From JAXDMK01 sp963790325 (GTDB lineage Bacteria; Actinomycetota; Acidimicrobiia; Acidimicrobiales; AC-14), in contig CAWBNY010000003.1 in NCBI GenBank assembly GCA_963790325.1, forward strand, positions 1,488,001 through 1,552,000: a DNA stretch of 64,000 nt. Direction: 5' to 3'. Of the stretch, positions 8,545-17,137 are shown in pieces. The notes beneath the pieces were generated by a model, which saw nothing but the letters and a program-made list of their open reading frames with translations, searched no databases and was not told the origin of the DNA. Positions within the stretch are counted from its first letter, which is position 1, and every line of letters starts with the position of its first letter. The position numbers and the translations under genes are program-made.

Positions 8545-9566
8545 TGGCGGTGCCGAGGGAACGGCTGCTCATCAGTCCCCGATCGGCGGTGGTGGCCGTC
8601 GCCATGCTGGGCGCCACCCTCGCCGGGCTGGCGATGCTGGCCGCCTCCCGCCGGGTGATCGGCTGGATCCTGGTGGCGGGCACGTTCGCCGGCCTGCTCC
8701 ACCCGATCGTGTCGTTCCTCGAGCGCCGGATGCGGCGGGGCCTGGCCGTGCTGCTGGTGATGGTGGTCCTGGTGGGTGCCGCGGGGGTGGTGGTCTACCG
8801 CCTGGTCGACGACGTCCAAGCCGAAACCCGCCGCCTCCAGGAGGCGGCGCCGCAGCGGGCAGAGGACCTTGAACGCTCGCCCCGATTCGGCGAGATCGCA
8901 CGCGACCTGCACGTCGCCGACCGCACCCGTCGCTTCCTCGACGAGCTCCCCGAACGGCTGCGGGGCGGCTCCACCGCCGACGCCCTGCGAGCCGCCGCCA
9001 CCCGGGGGGTGGCCTTCCTGGCCACCGGCGTGCTCACCATCTTCTTCCTGCAGCACGGCCCCAAGATCGCGGCCGCCGCCGTGCGCCAGTTCTCCGACCC
9101 CCGCCGCCGGGCCCGGCTGCGGGCGCTGGCGCCGGTGGTCTACGCCCGGGCCTTCGGCTACGCCGCCGCCACTCTCACCATGGCGCTGGCCGCAGGGATG
9201 TTCGCCTTCGCCATGGCCCGGGCCGCAGGTGTTCCGGGACCGGCCGCCCTCGGGGTCTGGGTCGGCCTGTGGGACCTGGTGCCCCTCGGCGGCGCCCTGG
9301 TGGGGGCCCTGCCGATCGTCGCCCTGGCTGCGGTCACCTCGGCGAGCGACGCGGCCTGGCTGGCGGCCGTCTTCGTCGCCTACCAGCTGGCGGAGAACAT
9401 CCTGGTGGAGAAGCGGGTGGAGGCGCAGACGGTCCACGTCGGCCCCTTCCTCACCGTGGCCGCAGGCCTGGTCGGACTCGAGATGGCGGGGGTGCCGGCC
9501 GCCCTCCTGTCGGTGCTGGCCGTCGCCATCGCGGTGGCCGTCGCCGACGAGGTCGCGCCCGCCTGA
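8544..9566 (+). CDS. AI-2E-type membrane transporter (second of divergent pair)
   Basis: 340 residues from GTG 8544 (GTG 8550 is an alternative). The topology matches its divergent partner: N-terminal helices, a soluble segment (VQAETRRLQEAAP to LDELPERLRGG), then helices with VGLWDLVPLGGALVGALPI and YQLAENILVEKRVEAQTVHVGP, the family's conserved C-terminal signature. Sequence identity to the partner is low by eye, so this is an old pair rather than a recent duplication. The two may form a heteromer or be alternately expressed, given the shared palindrome. Confidence 0.82.
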   Translation: MAVPRERLLISPRSAVVAVAMLGATLAGLAMLAASRRVIGWILVAGTFAGLLHPIVSFLERRMRRGLAVLLVMVVLVGAAGVVVYRLVDDVQAETRRLQEAAPQRAEDLERSPRFGEIARDLHVADRTRRFLDELPERLRGGSTADALRAAATRGVAFLATGVLTIFFLQHGPKIAAAAVRQFSDPRRRARLRALAPVVYARAFGYAAATLTMALAAGMFAFAMARAAGVPGPAALGVWVGLWDLVPLGGALVGALPIVALAAVTSASDAAWLAAVFVAYQLAENILVEKRVEAQTVHVGPFLTVAAGLVGLEMAGVPAALLSVLAVAIAVAVADEVAPA

Positions 9567-9691
9567 CTGCCGGCGGCGGGAAACGGGGGGGGTTGGCACG
9601 CCCCGCGCGGAGACAGGCCAGCACCCTTTTTCGGCGCCGGTCGCTCGGCGACGATCACGGGGTTCCCCTGCCTCACGAGAAGGAGCCCCCC

Positions 9692-9715
9692 ATGCACCAC
9701 GACGAGTGGCGGTGA
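9692..9715 (+). CDS. seven-codon leader ORF
   Basis: ATG CAC CAC GAC GAG TGG CGG TGA (MHHDEWR) is preceded by a strong Shine-Dalgarno sequence, GAGAAGGAG at 9677-9685, with six-base spacing. Its TGA overlaps a GTG at 9712 in frame with the downstream protease (GTGA). It may couple ribosomes into that gene. It may also be chance, with the SD serving the protease start directly over a longer distance. Confidence 0.3.
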   Translation: MHHDEWR

Positions 9716-9720
9716 CGGGC

Positions 9721-11325
9721 ATGCGACCCACCACCTCCCCCTCCCGCCTGGCCGAGACCACCCGCTTGGTGGTGGCCTGCCTGGCCCTGGCCGCCGGCCT
9801 GGTGGTCCTGACCGCCCCCAGCGCCTCGGCGGCCACCACCGTCACCCTGAAGGTCGTCATCGAACTGGTCGACGAGCAGGGCTGCACCGACAACCTCAGC
9901 GGCTCCGACTTCTTCGGCCAGATCGCCATCGAGGGCGAGGCGTTCGACTTCGGACCCATCGACGGCGAGGACACGATCACGCCCGACTGGACGGCGGAGA
10001 AGATCCTCGACGCCGACGTCGTGACCTCGGCGACGGTGGTGATCCGCATCGGCGAGTCCGACAGCGGCCTGAACTTCGGCGACGACAGCTGCGACGTGAG
10101 CCGGAACGACGGCACCGACCTCGACCTGAGCGTCTCGCTCATCCCCTGCGCGGTCACCGGCGACAGCACCGGCAGCTGCGCGACCTCGATCTTCACCGGT
10201 GGCAGCGGCGGGGGTGACGGCGACGCCGACATGAACTTCCGGGTCGAGGTGCAGGCGCCGGCGTCGGCTCCCGGGCTCACCGTGCGCTGCACCCACAGTC
10301 CCCTGTGGCCCCAGCCGGGCGACAACGTCACCATCACCGTCGAGTCCCTCGACGGCAGCGTCCAGGTGGGCGACACCATGGCCGACACCTCCAGCGGGGC
10401 GGCTCCGCCCCTGGTCGACCACACCAAGCTCGCCGACGACCTCCAGATCTGGGTCGGCGACCAGGGTGGTCCCGACGTCACCGCCACCAACAAGGCCACG
10501 ACCACCTTCGTGGTCAACAGCGTGGCCGCCGGCGACCTGCTCTACGGCTGCCGGGTGAGGGACGACGGCACCACCGTCTTCACCGGCTGGCGGCGGGTGA
10601 GAGTCGGCGCCCCGGCCGAGGGCAGCGCCGTGCCGGTGATGTTCCTCGGCCAGCGCTCGACCCGGGTCGACATCGTCTTCATCGCCGACGTGGACAGCTA
10701 CACGGGCGCCACCGACCCCAACTTCCTGAGCGACGCGGGCGACGTGATCAAGGGCGCCTACTACGGCCAGGACTACTTCCTCGCCAACCAGCAGAACATC
10801 AGCTTCTGGCTGGCGGACCAGATGGGAGACGCCGACCGGGTGGCCGCGCCCACCCCCACCGACCCGGCCAACACCGACTGCGTGCTGACCCTCCCCGCCA
10901 ACTGGAGCGAGTACAGCTGGCGGGACAGCGGGGCCATCCTCCACCGGGACACGTTCCGGGACTGCGCCAACAGCGGCGTCTTCTCGACCGAGCCGACCTC
11001 GCTGGGCACCGTGCTCCACGAGTCGGGCCATTCGCCGTTCGGCTTGGCCGACGAGTACTGCTGCGACGGCGGCTACTTCGAGAACCCGCCCAACCCGAAC
11101 CTGTTCGACACCCTGGCCGAGTGCCAGGCCGACACCCCCGCCCTCGGGCGGACCGCGTCGGACTGCCGCACGGTGACGGACAGCGGGCCGACCCCGGCGG
11201 TCGACTGGTTCCTCTCGGAGCCGACCCCGAACGACCTGATGAACGCCGACCGCCGACCGCCAGAGGCGGCCGACATCCGCCGTATGGACTGGTTCTTCGC
11301 CAACTGCCGAGCCGGACAGTGCTGA
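9721..11325 (+). CDS. secreted M64-like zinc metallopeptidase
   Basis: About 534 residues with an N-terminal signal peptide cleaved near SASA (about residue 36). Two beta-rich domains follow (residues about 40-300), each with paired Cys. The C-terminal domain contains VLHESGHSPFGLADEYC (DNA about 11011-11060): an HExxH zinc site followed by the G-LADEY signature seen in the M64 (IgA peptidase-like) family. Several Cys in the catalytic domain suggest disulfides, consistent with secretion. The start is ATG 9721 or GTG 9712. It lies just upstream of a second secreted protein and is probably co-transcribed with it. Confidence 0.8.
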   Translation: MRPTTSPSRLAETTRLVVACLALAAGLVVLTAPSASAATTVTLKVVIELVDEQGCTDNLSGSDFFGQIAIEGEAFDFGPIDGEDTITPDWTAEKILDADVVTSATVVIRIGESDSGLNFGDDSCDVSRNDGTDLDLSVSLIPCAVTGDSTGSCATSIFTGGSGGGDGDADMNFRVEVQAPASAPGLTVRCTHSPLWPQPGDNVTITVESLDGSVQVGDTMADTSSGAAPPLVDHTKLADDLQIWVGDQGGPDVTATNKATTTFVVNSVAAGDLLYGCRVRDDGTTVFTGWRRVRVGAPAEGSAVPVMFLGQRSTRVDIVFIADVDSYTGATDPNFLSDAGDVIKGAYYGQDYFLANQQNISFWLADQMGDADRVAAPTPTDPANTDCVLTLPANWSEYSWRDSGAILHRDTFRDCANSGVFSTEPTSLGTVLHESGHSPFGLADEYCCDGGYFENPPNPNLFDTLAECQADTPALGRTASDCRTVTDSGPTPAVDWFLSEPTPNDLMNADRRPPEAADIRRMDWFFANCRAGQC

Positions 11326-11336
11326 GGGAGATGACC

Positions 11337-12635
11337 ATGAGATTTCGACCCACCCTGGCCCTCGTCGGCGCCCTCGCCGCCGGCACCTTCGCCCTCGCCT
11401 CCGGGGCGACGTCGTCGGCGACCGTCGTCGACGACACCGACCCCGCCACCGCCCCCCAACCGCAGTACGACTACGGCGACCCGTCCAAGTCGTTCCTCGT
11501 CGACCTCCAGTTCGGCGCCGCCTCGGCGACGTTGCTGAAGGCGACGGTCGGCGGCGAGCGCGCCTACTCCCACCTGGGGGACCCCCCGCTGCTGCGGGTG
11601 TCGCTCACCGACGACGAGGGCGCCGCCGCCGGGGCGGTGAACGCTTGGGATCCCCGGTGGACGCTCGACGAGACCCCCGGCCACGGCGAGCGGCTGATCG
11701 TCCGGCCCGGGCCGGGCACGATGGTCGTCCCCTTCGACGGGGACGTGGCCACGATGCTCGTCCACGACCAGCAGGCCGGCGTCGACCTGGCCACGGTCGA
11801 CCTGCGCCCCGCGGTCCACGCCTTCTGCGTCGACAACCCCGACGACCCGGAGTGCGTCGAGGCCGACCTGGCGGTCACGGCGACCACGGCCACGGGCGAC
11901 CCGCTCGGGGTCGTCGGCCAGGCGGTCGTGGTCACGGTCGAGGCGGCGATCGCCAACCTCGGGCCCGACGGCCCGGTCGACGGCGACGTCACCCAGACCG
12001 CGGTCGCCTCCGCCGGCACCACCGTCGCCCCCGCCACGCAGACCGTCGATGTCGACGGGCTGGCGGTGGGCGCGCCGGCCCCCGTCGCCCGGCAGTTCTC
12101 GGTCACGTGCGACACACCGGGGGCGAAGACGGTCGAGGTGACCACGTCGGTCGTGCCGGAGAAGGCCAAGGTGGCCGACCTCGTCGACACCAACGACAGC
12201 CGGTCGACGACCTTCTCGGTCGACTGCGCGGTTCCGGTCACGCTCAACGTCAAGCCGGGCAGCCCCCGCAACCCGGTGAACATGAACTCGGGCGCCATCC
12301 CGATGGCCGTCCTCACCACCCAGGCCGGGGAGTACGGCAACCCGCTGGCGTTCGACGCAACCACCATCCAGGCGGGAACGGTCCGGGTCGGATCCCGCAC
12401 CGCTCTGGTGGCGACCAACACCGGTGCCCTGGAGATGCACGGCAAGGTCCACCGCGAGGACGTCGTCGAGCTCGACGAGGCGACACGCGACGGCGACAAG
12501 GACGGTGTCCTGCACGCCCGGGCGTCAGAGATCCCGGTGCAGCCGGCGACCACCGAGCTGTGCGTGCGGGGCCGCTTCGGCCCCGGGGCGGGAACCTCGT
12601 TCCTCGGGTGCGACCACGTCGAGGTGGTCCCCTGA
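11337..12635 (+). CDS. secreted CARDB-like surface protein
   Basis: About 432 residues. The signal peptide ends after ALASGATSSA. A beta-rich N-terminal half follows, then a region starting ADLAVTATT (about residue 180) with the look of a CARDB/Ig-like adhesion domain (VGQAVVVTVEAAIANLGPDGP). The C-terminal domain begins VTLNVKPGSPRNPVNMNSGAIPMAVLTT, a motif common in bacterial and archaeal surface proteins (usual form: IDIKPGSxPNSINLxSxGVIPVAILTT). SD GAGGGAG at 11324-11330 is six bases before ATG 11337 but abuts ATG 11331, so 11337 is preferred. It follows the M64-like protease by 11 bp. Its function is unknown. Confidence 0.75.
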   Translation: MRFRPTLALVGALAAGTFALASGATSSATVVDDTDPATAPQPQYDYGDPSKSFLVDLQFGAASATLLKATVGGERAYSHLGDPPLLRVSLTDDEGAAAGAVNAWDPRWTLDETPGHGERLIVRPGPGTMVVPFDGDVATMLVHDQQAGVDLATVDLRPAVHAFCVDNPDDPECVEADLAVTATTATGDPLGVVGQAVVVTVEAAIANLGPDGPVDGDVTQTAVASAGTTVAPATQTVDVDGLAVGAPAPVARQFSVTCDTPGAKTVEVTTSVVPEKAKVADLVDTNDSRSTTFSVDCAVPVTLNVKPGSPRNPVNMNSGAIPMAVLTTQAGEYGNPLAFDATTIQAGTVRVGSRTALVATNTGALEMHGKVHREDVVELDEATRDGDKDGVLHARASEIPVQPATTELCVRGRFGPGAGTSFLGCDHVEVVP

Positions 12636-12665
12636 TGCCGTGACGAGAGGATCAGGCCCGGCCCG

Positions 12666-12697
12666 GGCCGCCGTCGGCGTTGGTGCCGGCGGCGGCC
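12666..12697. terminator. hairpin between convergent genes
   Basis: GGCCGCCG (12666-12673) pairs with CGGCGGCC (12690-12697) in the gap between the CARDB-like gene and the convergent regulator. There is no T-tract, so it is only a candidate terminator. Confidence 0.3.
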
Positions 12698-12766
12698 TGC
12701 CCGTCGGTCGAGCCAGACGGCCCGCTCCGGTCGGGGCCCCACCCCCCCACTCGACCCCCGCCGCCG

Positions 12767-14384
12767 TCAGCCCTCGAGCGCCAGGCGGACGGCGGCCTCT
12801 CGGGCGGCCTCCACGTCGGCCGGCACGAGCGACGTGAGGGCCAGGGCGGCGATCGAACGGGCCTCGCCCACCGACAGCCCCAACGACTGGAAGCGGCCCC
12901 GGGCCACCTCCAGGTGGGCCCGCGCCGGTGCGACGGCACCGTCGATGACCTCGGCCAGGCCCTGGAAGAAGCGGGCCCAGGCCTCGAGCGCCTCGTCACC
13001 GAGCCTGGCGCTCAGCTCCCGGGCTTCGACCAGGTCGAGCTCGGCGGCCCGCGAGCCGAGGAGGCACATGGCCGACAGCCCGACGGTGATCTGCACCACC
13101 ACCCGAGCCCGGTCCCGCGCCTGACTCAGCTCGAGCAGCGGCCGGGCCAGCCGGAGGCCGTCCGCCGGGCCCGACCTGAGGAAAAGGTCCTTGGTGCGGG
13201 CGAGCAGCTGCACCCCGGTGCCGGGATCGGCGGTCGCCGCCCAGGCGGCCGCGACCCGGAGGTTGGCGTAGTCGTACTCCAGGTCGGCCACGAGCCGGTC
13301 CGCATCGACAGACGGCCAGCTGGCGAACTCGACGTCGACCCAGGGAGGCGTAGTGGTGCAGGTGGCGGGAACTGGCGGCCGCCGCCTCCCCGGAGTCAGC
13401 CAGCAGCTCCCACGCGTACTCCCGCACCGTCTCCAACAGCCGGTACCTCGGTGGACCGGAACCGCTCGATGCGACCCCGACGAGCGACGCGTCGACGAGG
13501 CGGGTCAGCCCCTCGACCGACAGCCCGGGCGCCACCGCCGCGGCCGCGGCGGCGTCGAACCCACCGACGAACACCGCCAGCCTCCGAAACGCTCGTCGCT
13601 CGGTCGGATCGAGGAGCTGCTGGCTCCACCGGACGGCGGACCGCACCGGTGAGGGCTTGCCGCGTCGCTCGCCGATGCTGGCGTCGAGGCTGGTCAGGAT
13701 CTCGGCGACCGGCATGGTCGTCGCCCTGGCGGCGGCGAGCTCGATCGCCAACGGGAACCGACCGAGGCGATCGCACAGTGCGGCCACCGCCTCCCCGTCG
13801 ATCTCCTCCAACCGGGCCCGCTCCCCGAACAGGCGGGCCGCGTCCCGCGCCGCCAGGGGATCGAGGTCCCAGACCTTCTCGCCCCGGATGACGAGCGGAT
13901 GGCGACTGGTCGCGACGATCCGGAGGCGGTCGCACCGGTCGAGCAGGGCCGCCGCCAGCTCGGCGCACGAGTCCACCACGTGGTCGCAGTTGTCGAGGAC
14001 GAGGAGGGCGTCGCCGCCCCCGAGGTCGCGGCCGAGCGCCGCCGTGGCCGCCGCCCCGCCCCGGCTGCGCAGGCCCAGCGTCCTCGCCGTCTCGGCCGCC
14101 ACGTCCCAGTCGGCCGGCACCGCCGCCAGGTCGACCAACCGGACCATGCCCGGAGGCCGCGCCATCCGCCGGACCACCTCCGCGGCCAATCGGCTCTTCC
14201 CCACGCCGCCGGGTCCGATCAGGGTGAGGAGCCTGGTTCGACCCAACGCCTTGCCCACGGCCCCGATCTCGCTCTCCCGCCCGATGAGCGGGGTCACCAG
14301 CGAGGTCGCTCGGGCCCCGAAGCCGTCGAGGCGGGCCGGGTGGACCGCGTCGTCGGGCCCGCTGACGTTCGTCCGCCCGGTCAC
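12767..14384 (-). pseudogene. NB-ARC/STAND-type ATPase regulator, frameshifted
   Basis: The first part (GTG 14384 to about 13343) is a predicted ATPase: LIGRESEIGAVGKAL, Walker A LIGPGGVGKSRLA, Walker B LLVLDNCDHV, sensor ATSRHPL, then FPLAIELAAARA and SAVRWSQQLLDPTERRAFRRLAVF, as in LuxR/SARP-associated NTPases. At 13346-13343 (TCCC on the coding strand) the frame is lost. One base fewer restores WVDVEFASWPSV...LEYDYANLRVAAAW, the expected TPR-like continuation, to the stop at 12767. The total is about 538 residues, shorter than usual for the family, and no C-terminal LuxR helix-turn-helix is visible. Either the gene is decaying or the base is an assembly error. It lies 14 bp downstream of the MBL gene. 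Confidence 0.7.
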
Positions 14385-14398
14385 CGGTGGCGTCGGTC

Positions 14399-15331
14399 TC
14401 AGGTCGCCGGGCCCGGCGGCGGTAGCCGCGGCGCCCGTTGCTCCAGCCACCGGCGGATGCCGTCGGCGTTGCCGTGGACGCCGCTGAGCGTCTCCAGCCG
14501 CTCCCGATCGTCGGCGCTCACCCCGGCCAGGTCGGGGCCGAAGGTGGCGGACAGGGCATCGGCGATGTCGCCCCCCTCCCGCCAGGCGGCGGCGGCCACC
14601 TCGGTCCAGCGGTGGAGGACCTCGGTCGCCTCGGCCAGGACGTCCGCCGGGTCGCCCGGCAGCAACCCGTAATGGGCCAGGGCGAGGGCGGAGGGGCGGC
14701 GGGCGGCGAACCGGCCGAGGGAGTCGAGGGCGAGGTCGAGGTCGAAGTCGGGAGGCGGAGTGGCCGGCCGGAGGACACCGATGTCGGGCAGCCGCACACC
14801 AACCGCGTCCCCGACGAAGAGGATGCCCGACTCGGAGTCGTGCAGGCCGAGGTGGTGCTTGGCGTGACCGGGTGAGTCGACCGCGGTGAGGGTGCGGGAG
14901 GGGCCGACGGTGACCTGGTCGCCGTCGTGGAGGACGACGATGCGGTCGGCGGGGGTGGGCTCGAGGCGGCCGTAGAGCGAGTCCAGGAGCGGGCCGTAGA
15001 CCCGGGCCGCGGAGGCCAGCAGCCGGGACGGGTCGGCCAGGTGGCGGGCCCCCTTCTCGTGCACGTAAACCGTCGCCCCGGGAAAGGCGGCGGCCACGTC
15101 GCCCACCCCGCCGGCGTGGTCGAGGTGGATGTGGGTGACGACGACGCCGGCCAGGTCGGACGGACCCAGACCGTGGGCGTCGAGGGCGGCCAAAAGGGCC
15201 GGCACCGACGTCTGGCTGCCCGTCTCCACCAGCACCGGCTCCGGGCCCTCGACCAGGTACCCGGCGGTGACCCGCTCCCACCCGCCCAAAAGGGTGTCGA
15301 CCTGGACGACGCCGGGGCCGATGCGAGTCAC
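14399..15331 (-). CDS. MBL-fold metallo-hydrolase
   Basis: 310 residues from GTG 15331. The metallo-beta-lactamase fold is shown by VVVTHIHLDHAGG (residues about 64-76, two-metal HxHxDH site), VDSPGHAKHHLGL (third His) and FVGDAVGVR (bridging Asp). The C-terminal part is helical, as in glyoxalase II-like and flavoprotein-like hydrolases. The substrate is unknown. The start is embedded in an 8-bp tandem repeat, so neighbouring in-frame GTG codons are possible starts. It probably forms an operon with the downstream regulator. Confidence 0.85.
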   Translation of the reverse strand: MTRIGPGVVQVDTLLGGWERVTAGYLVEGPEPVLVETGSQTSVPALLAALDAHGLGPSDLAGVVVTHIHLDHAGGVGDVAAAFPGATVYVHEKGARHLADPSRLLASAARVYGPLLDSLYGRLEPTPADRIVVLHDGDQVTVGPSRTLTAVDSPGHAKHHLGLHDSESGILFVGDAVGVRLPDIGVLRPATPPPDFDLDLALDSLGRFAARRPSALALAHYGLLPGDPADVLAEATEVLHRWTEVAAAAWREGGDIADALSATFGPDLAGVSADDRERLETLSGVHGNADGIRRWLEQRAPRLPPPGPAT

Positions 15332-15355
15332 CGGGTCACCGGGTCATCGGGTCAC
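15328..15355. repeat. short tandem repeat (TCACCGGG unit)
   Basis: About three and a half imperfect copies of the octamer TCACCGGG (one copy is TCATCGGG) span the gap between the MBL gene start and the metallothionein stop. No function is evident. Confidence 0.6.
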
Positions 15356-15483
15356 TGGCAGCCGGGATGGCCGCAGCTGCAGTCGTGGGCGTGGTGGCCC
15401 TCCTTGGTCGCGTGCCGCTGGCAGTACTCGCTGCAGTAGCCGCTCTCGTCCGCCGGACAGCTGCACCCCTCGTGTCCGCACAT
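15352..15483 (-). CDS. bacterial metallothionein-like protein (43 aa)
   Basis: A very small Cys/His-rich protein: MCGHEGCSCPADESGYCSEY followed by CQRHATKEGHHAHDCSCGHP and GCQ. It has nine Cys and six His in 43 residues, in CxC and CxxxC arrangements. The CGHxGCxC and YCSExC motifs are those of the SmtA/BmtA metallothionein family, although the order of the motifs differs from cyanobacterial SmtA, with a CGHxGC unit at both ends. It probably buffers Zn, Cd or Cu in the cytoplasm. SD CGGAGG lies six bases before ATG 15483; the ATG at 15489 abuts the SD and is less likely. It is divergent from pyruvate kinase, with 54 bp between starts. Confidence 0.8.
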   Translation of the reverse strand: MCGHEGCSCPADESGYCSEYCQRHATKEGHHAHDCSCGHPGCQ

Positions 15484-15537
15484 GTCCATCCTCCGTTTCG
15501 ATCCCGTTGCCGCCGATAGGCCACGCTATTCCCTGAC

Positions 15538-16995
15538 ATGGCCCGCCGGACCAAGATCGTCGCCACCGTCGGCCCCGCATCGGAGGACATGGCCACCCTG
15601 CGGGAGATGGTGGAGGCGGGCATGGACATGGCCCGACTGTCCCTTGCCCACGGCCCGGTGGCGGAGACGGTCGAGCGCATCGAGCGGGTGCGGCGGGCGG
15701 CCGACGACGTGGGTCGCACCGTCGGTGTGCTCGTCGACCTCCCCGGCCCCAAGGTGCGGGCGGCCGGCTTCCCCGACGACGGCGTCCACCTCGACGAGGG
15801 CGACGCGGTCGAACTGGTGGCGGCCGGCGACGGGCGGGCGGGCAGTGACCGCCATCGCATCGTGGTCGACGACAGCGAGCTGGTCGACCACGTCCAGGCC
15901 GGCGACCGGATCGCCCTGGGCGACGGTGGGATCCAGCTGGCCGTGCTGATGGTGGACGGGGAACGGGTGGCGACCCGGGTGGTGAGCGGTGGCCTGGTCC
16001 GGGGACGGCCGGGGGTGAGCTTCCCCGCGGGGCGGCCGGCACCGGCCACCCCGACCGCCGAGGACCTCCGCCTGCTGGAGGTCGTGTGCGCCACGGGGGT
16101 GGACGCGGTGGCGGTGTCGTTCGTGCGCTCGGCGTCCGACGTGCAGAAGGTGCGGGACGCGGTCGGGCCGGAGGGTCCGATGGTGGTGGCCAAGATCGAG
16201 ACCCAGGAGGCGGTCGACGCCATCAACGAGGTGATCTCGGCGTCGGACGGGGTGATGGTGGCCCGGGGCGACCTCGGCGTCCGCTGCGACCTGGAGGACG
16301 TCCCCCACTACCAGAAGCGGATCATCCGGACGGGGGTGAGCTACGCCCGGCCCGTCATCACCGCCACCCAGATGCTGGAGTCGATGACCTCGGCCCCCAC
16401 GCCCACCCGGGCCGAGGTGAGCGACGTGGCCAACGCCGTCTTCGACGGGACGTCGGCGCTGATGCTCTCGGGCGAGACCGCCATCGGCCACGACCCGGTG
16501 GCCGCGGTGCGAGCGATGTCACGGATCGCGACCCGGGCCGAGCGGGAGTTCGACTACGAGACGTGGGGCCGGAACCTTGGTCTGCAGCAACTGTCCGGGA
16601 CCCGGGGCGGGCCGGCGCTGGACCGGATCTCGGCGTCGGTGTCGGCCGCCGCCTGGCGGGCGGCCCTGGATGCCGATGCCGCCGCCATCATCGCCTGCAC
16701 CAACAGCGGGGCCACCGCCCGGGCCATCTCCCGGTTCCGGCCCCGGGTGCCGATCGTGGCCGCCACCCCGTCGCTGCGGACCGCCCGCCAACTGTCGGTG
16801 GCCTGGGGGATCACCCCCGTCGTCACCCAACGGCAGGGCACCACCGACGACATCGTCTGGTTCGCGGTCATGGCCGCGGTCGACCTCGGGATCGTGAAGA
16901 CCGACGACGTGGTGGTCGTCCTCGTCGGCTCCCCCCTCGACCCCGTCCCGGTCACCGACGTCCTGCGCCTGGTCCGCATCCGCCCGACCTGGTAG
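15538..16995 (+). CDS. pyk: pyruvate kinase
   Basis: 485 residues; converts PEP and ADP to pyruvate and ATP. Conserved blocks: RRTKIVATVGPAS at the N-terminus, catalytic Lys in MVVAKIETQEAV, MVARGDLGV, VITATQMLESM and ALMLSGETAIG, then the C-terminal allosteric domain. The potassium-site region is altered. The usual RLNFSHG is RLSLAHG (residues 33-39), replacing the Asn and Ser ligands. The GPE(I/V)R position is GPKVR with Lys at about residue 72, the substitution associated with K+-independent enzymes. No clear SD lies before the ATG. Confidence 0.9.
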   Translation: MARRTKIVATVGPASEDMATLREMVEAGMDMARLSLAHGPVAETVERIERVRRAADDVGRTVGVLVDLPGPKVRAAGFPDDGVHLDEGDAVELVAAGDGRAGSDRHRIVVDDSELVDHVQAGDRIALGDGGIQLAVLMVDGERVATRVVSGGLVRGRPGVSFPAGRPAPATPTAEDLRLLEVVCATGVDAVAVSFVRSASDVQKVRDAVGPEGPMVVAKIETQEAVDAINEVISASDGVMVARGDLGVRCDLEDVPHYQKRIIRTGVSYARPVITATQMLESMTSAPTPTRAEVSDVANAVFDGTSALMLSGETAIGHDPVAAVRAMSRIATRAEREFDYETWGRNLGLQQLSGTRGGPALDRISASVSAAAWRAALDADAAAIIACTNSGATARAISRFRPRVPIVAATPSLRTARQLSVAWGITPVVTQRQGTTDDIVWFAVMAAVDLGIVKTDDVVVVLVGSPLDPVPVTDVLRLVRIRPTW

Positions 16996-17137
16996 CACCG
17001 GGGGCCGGGCTCGGGACGGGTCCGGCCCGCCCACGCCGCCTGTCGCGCACGGGTCGCCCGGCGATCACGGCGCGACACGGACCGCCGCCCCGTGGCGGTG
17101 CCGGGTCGTTGTCGCACCCGCCTGGGATGATCGTCCG

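Noticed and set aside
15328..15355. Octamer repeat as an operator array
   Set aside because: Covers the start and stop of adjacent genes; no symmetry; likely simple slippage.
16996..17137. GC hairpin after pyruvate kinase as a terminator
   Set aside because: GGCCGGG/CCGGCCC arms are present but there is no T-run and such pairings are frequent by chance in this GC content.
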